Shown here in pieces: positions 1-5,018 of a DNA stretch of 5,018 nucleotides. A program made the position numbers and the translations under genes. The number at the start of each line of letters is the position of its first letter. The first letter of the stretch is position 1. The stretch comes from Methylovirgula sp. (GTDB lineage: Bacteria; Pseudomonadota; Alphaproteobacteria; Rhizobiales; Beijerinckiaceae). The stretch lies in assembly GCA_030040215.1 (NCBI GenBank), contig JASHUD010000016.1, positions 1-5,018 of the forward strand. Direction: 5' to 3'. A model generated the notes under the pieces. The model made no database searches and was not told the origin of the DNA. It saw nothing but the letters and a program-made list of their open reading frames with translations.

Positions 1-2
1 AA

Positions 3-410
3 GCGGCCTGCCGCGTCGCGCATGGCAATTTGGAGCGCCTGGGTTTTCGACTCCGCGCCGGCATCTGTTGCGCAAATTGGGGGGACGCGCTCGGTGGAAA
101 GTTCGACGCCGTGGTTGCGAACCCGCCGTATGTGGCAAGCCGCGAGCTTACCGGCTTGGCGCCGGAAGTGCGCGATCACGATCCGCAATTGGCGCTCGAT
201 GGAGGCGGGGACGGATATGTCGCGTACCGGGAGATTATGCCGAGCCTGGCGCGATTCGCCGCGCCCCGGAGCCTCGTGGCGCTGGAAGTAGGCGTCGGCC
301 AGTCGGACGAGGTCGCCTCGCTCCTGGCGTCGGCGGGGTTTGCAAACCGCGCGATCCGCTGCGATCTCGCCGGTCATCCGCGCGTCGTCGTAGGCCAATA
401 CGTGCCTTGA
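3..410 (+). CDS. prmC: PrmC, peptide chain release factor N5-glutamine methyltransferase (3' part only)
   Basis: This is the C-terminal 135 residues of PrmC (also called HemK), which uses S-adenosylmethionine to methylate the glutamine of the GGQ motif in release factors RF1 and RF2 in the cytoplasm. The diagnostic NPPY motif is at 120-131, inside FDAVVANPPYV; in the family this tetrapeptide binds the glutamine substrate. It is followed by the typical PEVRDHDPQLALDGGGDG stretch (residues 54-71 of the fragment), LEVGVGQ (residues 94-100) and the ending DLAGHPRVVVGQY. The family is usually about 280-295 residues long, so roughly half is present. The SAM-binding glycine motif and the start codon lie upstream of the window. 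The frame is open from base 3 and ends in TGA at 408-410. In related genomes prfA usually precedes it, which cannot be checked here. No frameshift or odd residue is seen in the visible part. Confidence 0.93.
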   Translation, partial: AACRVAHGNLERLGFRLRAGICCANWGDALGGKFDAVVANPPYVASRELTGLAPEVRDHDPQLALDGGGDGYVAYREIMPSLARFAAPRSLVALEVGVGQSDEVASLLASAGFANRAIRCDLAGHPRVVVGQYVP

Positions 411-822
411 CCCTGGCGATAACCGAGGCCTTTTCAACGTTCATACGATGGAAAGAATTGCGTTCCAGAATGGCAAAAACGCGTGATAAATCTGCCACAG
501 AGGCCGGTCTGCGCCGAATTATTTCGTGAAAGTCCTTGGCGATTTGCCCGAAAGCGACTACGTTTCGGCCTTAAAGGTTGCCTTTCGCGATTGAAGTAGC
601 ATTGCGGCGGCGTTGAGATCCCTGGCCAGACGTTGTAGGGGATTTCCGCTTCCGGTGAGCCTGATGTGCTCAGCGCGATCAAGGTGATTGTCCCCAAAGT
701 CTGAGGCCCGGAGCTGCGGGCCGGCTCTGCTCGGTGGCGTTGCCATGAGCCCGTAGGTTAGCAGCTGGAGAGCATTTGCCAGCTTATTCTCGTGCTTGAA
801 ATCCAACGGAGGATAACGCCGA

Positions 823-840
823 CTCGGGGTCTAGCCCGAG
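823..840 (+). other. Perfect 6-bp hairpin shortly before the DUF4167 gene
   Basis: CTCGGG (823-828) and CCCGAG (835-840) form a six-pair GC-rich stem with a six-base loop GTCTAG. It ends 22 bases before the ribosome binding site of the DUF4167 gene. There is no T-run after it, so it is not a typical terminator. It could be part of the leader transcript, or a chance palindrome in GC-rich DNA. Confidence 0.3.
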
Positions 841-862
841 GGTCGCGTTGACGGTGCTACGC

Positions 863-867
863 AAGGA
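863..867 (+). promoter_or_regulatory. Ribosome binding site of the DUF4167 gene
   Basis: AAGGA lies six bases before the ATG at 874, which is good Shine-Dalgarno spacing. It decides the start, since the next in-frame ATG (codon 10, at 901) has no such site and would cut into the conserved basic N-terminus. Confidence 0.75.
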
Positions 868-873
868 ACATCG

Positions 874-1755
874 ATGAGACCAAATCAGAACAACAAACGC
901 ATGCGCGGCCGCAACAACAATCGTAAGGGCCCGAATCCGCTGTCCCGCTCCTACGAATCGAACGGCCCCGACGTAAAAATTCGGGGCACCGCCCATCACA
1001 TCGGCGAAAAGTACCTGCAGTTGGCGCGCGACGCCCAATCCTCCGGCGATCCGGTGATGGCCGAGAGTTATCTTCAACACGCCGAGCATTATTTCCGCTT
1101 GATCGCGGCGGCCCAGCAAGCCCAGCAGCAGCAGTTCGGCTATAATCGTCCGGCCGGCGAACTGGAGGCTGAAGACGCCGAGGAAGACGATGACTTCGTC
1201 AGCATCCCGGATCGGTTTGCCTCTCCGGTCGAGCGACTGAACCCGCAGCCGAACCAACCCTATCCCCCCCAACCTCAGCCGCAGCGTGCCAACGGCGATC
1301 CAGGCTTTGCCGAACGCGAACGGCAGCCTTTTACGGGCGAGCGGCCGCAGTATCCCGAGCGTCGCCCGGACCGTAATTTCTCCGAACGCCAGTCCTTTCC
1401 AGACCGGCACAACCAGCCAAATCGGGATGCCGAGCAACGCGGCGGCCACAATCGCGGCCCACGCGACTATCGCCCCGACAATGGGCAGCGCGACAATGGG
1501 CAGCGTTACGAGCGCCACGAGCCGCGTGCCGAAGACCTGAATGGCAAGAACAACAATCTTCCGGCCTTCATCACCGCCCCGGTCCGTCTCCAGCCCGAGA
1601 CCAACGCGGAAGAGGAATCGGTCGGCTCGCAGGTCATCGATCGGCCCGAAGCCGAGAACGAGGCGGGCGGTTATCATCTGCGGCAGCGGCGGCGCCGGCG
1701 CGGCAGAGAAGATTTCGGCGAGACCGCACCGGGCAAGGATTCCGGCGAGGAATAG
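874..1755 (+). CDS. DUF4167 domain-containing protein of unknown function
   Basis: This 293-residue protein is recognised by its N-terminus. A basic, Asn/Arg-rich start (residues 1-20, with NNKRMRGRNNNRKG) is followed by SYESNGPDVKIRGTA (26-40) and HHIGEKYLQLARDAQSSGD (41-59), then the AESYLQHAEHYFRLIAAAQ helix segment (63-81). Together this is the DUF4167 signature. Residues 81-225 are low-complexity and polar, rich in Gln, Pro, Arg, Asn, Glu and Asp, and probably disordered; they include a QQAQQQQ run and a DNGQR tandem duplication (202-211). A short second conserved block, LPAFITAPVR (229-238), is followed by an arginine patch LRQRRRRRGR (269-278). No signal peptide or membrane segment is visible. 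I know of no firmly established function. The arginine-rich ends and the disordered middle fit RNA binding or a ribonucleoprotein-like role, which is inference. The gene lies between prmC and clpB, but gaps on both sides and a hairpin after the stop suggest it is transcribed alone. Confidence 0.9.
   Translation: MRPNQNNKRMRGRNNNRKGPNPLSRSYESNGPDVKIRGTAHHIGEKYLQLARDAQSSGDPVMAESYLQHAEHYFRLIAAAQQAQQQQFGYNRPAGELEAEDAEEDDDFVSIPDRFASPVERLNPQPNQPYPPQPQPQRANGDPGFAERERQPFTGERPQYPERRPDRNFSERQSFPDRHNQPNRDAEQRGGHNRGPRDYRPDNGQRDNGQRYERHEPRAEDLNGKNNNLPAFITAPVRLQPETNAEEESVGSQVIDRPEAENEAGGYHLRQRRRRRGREDFGETAPGKDSGEE
1476..1505 (+). repeat. Perfect 15-bp tandem duplication inside the DUF4167 gene
   Basis: CGACAATGGGCAGCG occurs at 1476-1490 and again immediately at 1491-1505 without mismatch. 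It encodes DNGQR twice (residues 202-211) within the disordered region. The unit length is a multiple of three, so copy number change keeps the frame. The identical codons suggest a recent slippage duplication. Confidence 0.85.
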
Positions 1756-1759
1756 TCAC

Positions 1760-1788
1760 TTTGCGCCGCGCGGCAGGCGCGGCGCAGA
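1760..1788 (+). terminator. Probable terminator hairpin after the DUF4167 gene
   Basis: TGCGCCGCGC (1762-1771) pairs perfectly with GCGCGGCGCA (1777-1786) around the five-base loop GGCAG. A T-G pair and a T-A pair extend it to 1760-1788. It begins four bases after the stop codon of the DUF4167 gene, as expected for its terminator. The downstream side is TTCCTC and, further on, CCTTTTGTT, so the T-run is weak and displaced. It may therefore be an imperfect intrinsic terminator or a 3'-end stabilising hairpin. It separates this gene from clpB. Confidence 0.6.
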
Positions 1789-1938
1789 ATTCCTCGGCCT
1801 CTAAAAATTCCCTTTTGTTCGCATAAATAAATTCTGTGTCCGTCGCCGGAACGGGCTGTTTCGTCATGCGCACATCGCCGACGCGCCGCGGTGCTCTGCC
1901 TGTTGATCTGGAGCATGTTCGCAGACGGCGTCGGTTAA

Positions 1939-1978
1939 TATTCTTCGTTCCGTTCACCGCCTTTCCAGGGAGCGATCG

Positions 1979-1981
<3 letters not shown>
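1939..1981 (+). promoter_or_regulatory. Possible clpB leader hairpin that masks the ribosome binding site
   Basis: The clpB Shine-Dalgarno sequence AGGGAG (1967-1972) sits six bases before the ATG at 1979 and fixes the start. Just upstream, TCGTTCC (1945-1951) can pair with GGAGCGA (1969-1975): seven consecutive pairs including one T-G, with a 17-base loop. After two mismatches, bases 1939-1942 can pair with 1978-1981, the last spacer base plus the start codon. Such a weak helix over the binding site is the layout of RNA thermometers known from heat-shock genes. The conserved ROSE signature was not seen. A TAATAT at 1936-1941 could alternatively be a promoter -10 box; transcription starting from it would remove most of this helix. 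Confidence 0.3.
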
Positions 1982-4588
<2,607 letters not shown>

Positions 4589-4595
4589 GCAAATT

Positions 4596-4708
4596 TCTCC
4601 CCGCAAGGGAAGGGTGTGGCCGCGGTGAGCGGCCGGGTAGGTGTGTAACTTGCCCCCATCCGACAGCGCCGCGGCGCCGCGCCGTCACCTTCCCATGAAG
4701 GGGAAGGA
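4596..4708. repeat. Composite palindromic intergenic element after clpB
   Basis: Eight bases after the clpB stop begins a dense set of inverted repeats. The left arm (4596-4616, TCTCCCCGCAAGGGAAGGGTG) is an imperfect inverted copy of the right arm (4686-4708). Inside are GGCCGC (4618-4623) paired with GCGGCC (4629-4634), and an imperfect GC stem spanning 4662-4686 that contains the 12-bp palindrome GCGCCGCGGCGC (4666-4677). The right arm itself folds, with CCTTCCC (4688-4694) against GGGAAGG (4701-4707). Mosaic palindromes of this type are known as dispersed intergenic repeats in rhizobia and relatives (for example RIME elements). Assignment to a known family is not possible here. It could also act as the clpB terminator or as a barrier protecting the mRNA 3' end, although no T-run follows. 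Confidence 0.55.
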
Positions 4709-4763
4709 TTAGGGCGAAAATAGTCGCCCGGAACTGCGGAAAACCCCGCCTAAAACCATGCAT

Positions 4764-4788
4764 TTGGCGTGGATTTGGACTATATATT
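4764..4788 (+). promoter_or_regulatory. Weak candidate promoter for gyrB
   Basis: TATATT (4783-4788) lies in a small AT-rich patch (TATATATT at 4781-4788) in otherwise GC-rich sequence and resembles a sigma-70 -10 box about 60 bases before gyrB. The nearest -35-like hexamer, TTGGCG (4764-4769), is only 13 bases away, shorter than the usual 16-18. The predicted leader could fold through GGCC (4795-4798) with GGCC (4804-4807), flanked by GTGG (4791-4794) and CCAC (4817-4820). The call rests mostly on the -10-like box. Confidence 0.3.
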
Positions 4789-4848
4789 CGGTGGGGCCGT
4801 GAAGGCCTGTTTCTACCCACAATTCCAGCAAGAGAAAGTTCGCGCTCG

Positions 4849-5018
4849 ATGGCTCAAGGTGTCCCCGCCAGGTCGGATTCCACGCCCGATAACGGACGCG
4901 ACGTGCTGGTTCCGGAGCAGGATTCTTACGGCGCCGATTCGATCAAAATTCTTCGCGGGCTCGATGCCGTGCGCAAGCGGCCCGGCATGTATATCGGCGA
5001 CACCGACGACGGCTCGGG
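4849..5018 (+). CDS. gyrB: GyrB, DNA gyrase subunit B (N-terminal part only)
   Basis: The first 56 codons of gyrB are present before the window ends. GyrB is the ATPase subunit of the A2B2 gyrase that introduces negative supercoils into DNA. The segment YGADSIKILRGLDAVRKRPGM followed by YIGDTDDGSG is nearly identical to the GyrB N-terminus, which begins the GHKL ATPase domain. IGDTDDGSG separates it from ParE, where the corresponding segment differs after RKRPGMY. About 26 non-conserved residues precede it, a common variable extension in alphaproteobacterial GyrB. The ATG at 4849 has only a purine-rich AGAGAAAG (4831-4838) about ten bases upstream, so the ribosome binding site is modest. The catalytic Glu and Asn of the ATPase site are beyond the window. 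It is separated from clpB by 260 bases and a palindromic element, so it is probably transcribed independently. Confidence 0.93.
   Translation, partial: MAQGVPARSDSTPDNGRDVLVPEQDSYGADSIKILRGLDAVRKRPGMYIGDTDDGS

Larger units (their letters stand above)
411..873. other. 463-base intergenic region with several short hairpins, no supported gene
   Basis: No reading frame here has a credible start, a recognisable product or GC-rich coding character, and the base composition is lower in GC than the flanking genes. Visible structure on the + strand consists of short perfect hairpins. CCGAAA (548-553) pairs with TTTCGG (563-568). AAAGG (573-577) pairs with CCTTT (581-585) across a three-base loop. TGAGC (656-660) pairs with GCTCA (668-672), enclosed by GGGGA (638-642) with TCCCC (691-695). 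CTCGGG (823-828) pairs with CCCGAG (835-840). None is followed by a clear T-run, so no strong terminator for prmC is seen. No convincing -35/-10 pair was found by eye. The region could be a long leader for the DUF4167 gene, could contain a small RNA, or could be plain spacer. Confidence 0.6.

Noticed and set aside
407..435. TTGACC at the end of prmC as a -35 box for a downstream transcript
   Set aside because: No -10-like hexamer is found 16-18 bases downstream.
68..529. A 153-codon + strand frame overlapping the prmC end and running into the gap
   Set aside because: It is an out-of-frame shadow of prmC, Arg-rich and without family resemblance; the overlapping frame carries the PrmC motifs.
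434..806. Two overlapping - strand reading frames of 87 and 82 codons in the prmC-DUF4167 gap
   Set aside because: No recognisable product, no convincing ribosome binding site, and a Ser/Arg/Pro-rich composition typical of random GC-rich frames.
784..1677. A 297-codon hydrophobic-looking open reading frame on the - strand opposite the DUF4167 gene
   Set aside because: It is again in exact codon register with the sense gene. The hydrophobicity is the complement of Asn, Gln, Asp, Glu and Arg codons, and there is no start context or domain support.
1903..1941. TTGATC (1903-1908) and TAATAT (1936-1941) as a clpB sigma-70 promoter
   Set aside because: The spacing of 27 bases is far too long for a single promoter; only the -10-like box remains possible.

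Overview
The window looks like chromosomal housekeeping DNA from an alphaproteobacterium, most likely of the order Hyphomicrobiales (Rhizobiales). This rests on three points: the GC-rich codon use, a gene encoding a DUF4167-family protein (a family I know essentially from alphaproteobacteria), and the order prmC - DUF4167 - clpB, which is a recurring neighbourhood in that group. I cannot name a genus. All supported genes are on the + strand.

Layout. Positions 3-410 hold the 3' half of prmC, the release-factor glutamine methyltransferase; its beginning lies before the window. A 463-base stretch without a convincing gene follows (411-873) and contains several short hairpins. Positions 874-1755 encode a 293-residue DUF4167 protein with a conserved N-terminal helical domain, a long polar disordered middle and a basic C-terminal patch. 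A strong GC hairpin (1760-1788) just after its stop codon is the best terminator candidate. Positions 1979-4588 encode a complete 869-residue ClpB disaggregase with all the expected motifs. Its leader can fold into a hairpin that covers the ribosome binding site. A composite palindromic element of about 113 bases (4596-4708) lies after clpB, and gyrB starts at 4849 and runs off the end of the window.

How the genes fit together. prmC (translation termination), clpB (protein disaggregation) and gyrB (DNA supercoiling) are independent housekeeping functions. The gaps of 463, 223 and 260 bases suggest separate transcription units rather than one operon. The DUF4167 protein is the only gene here without an established role as far as I know; its composition suggests an RNA- or nucleoid-associated protein, but this is inference.

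I see no mobile element, CRISPR array, tRNA, rRNA or defence system. The very long antisense reading frames opposite DUF4167 and clpB are explained by codon register in GC-rich genes. The points most worth following up are the possible RNA thermometer before clpB, the palindromic element after clpB, and the structured gap before the DUF4167 gene.
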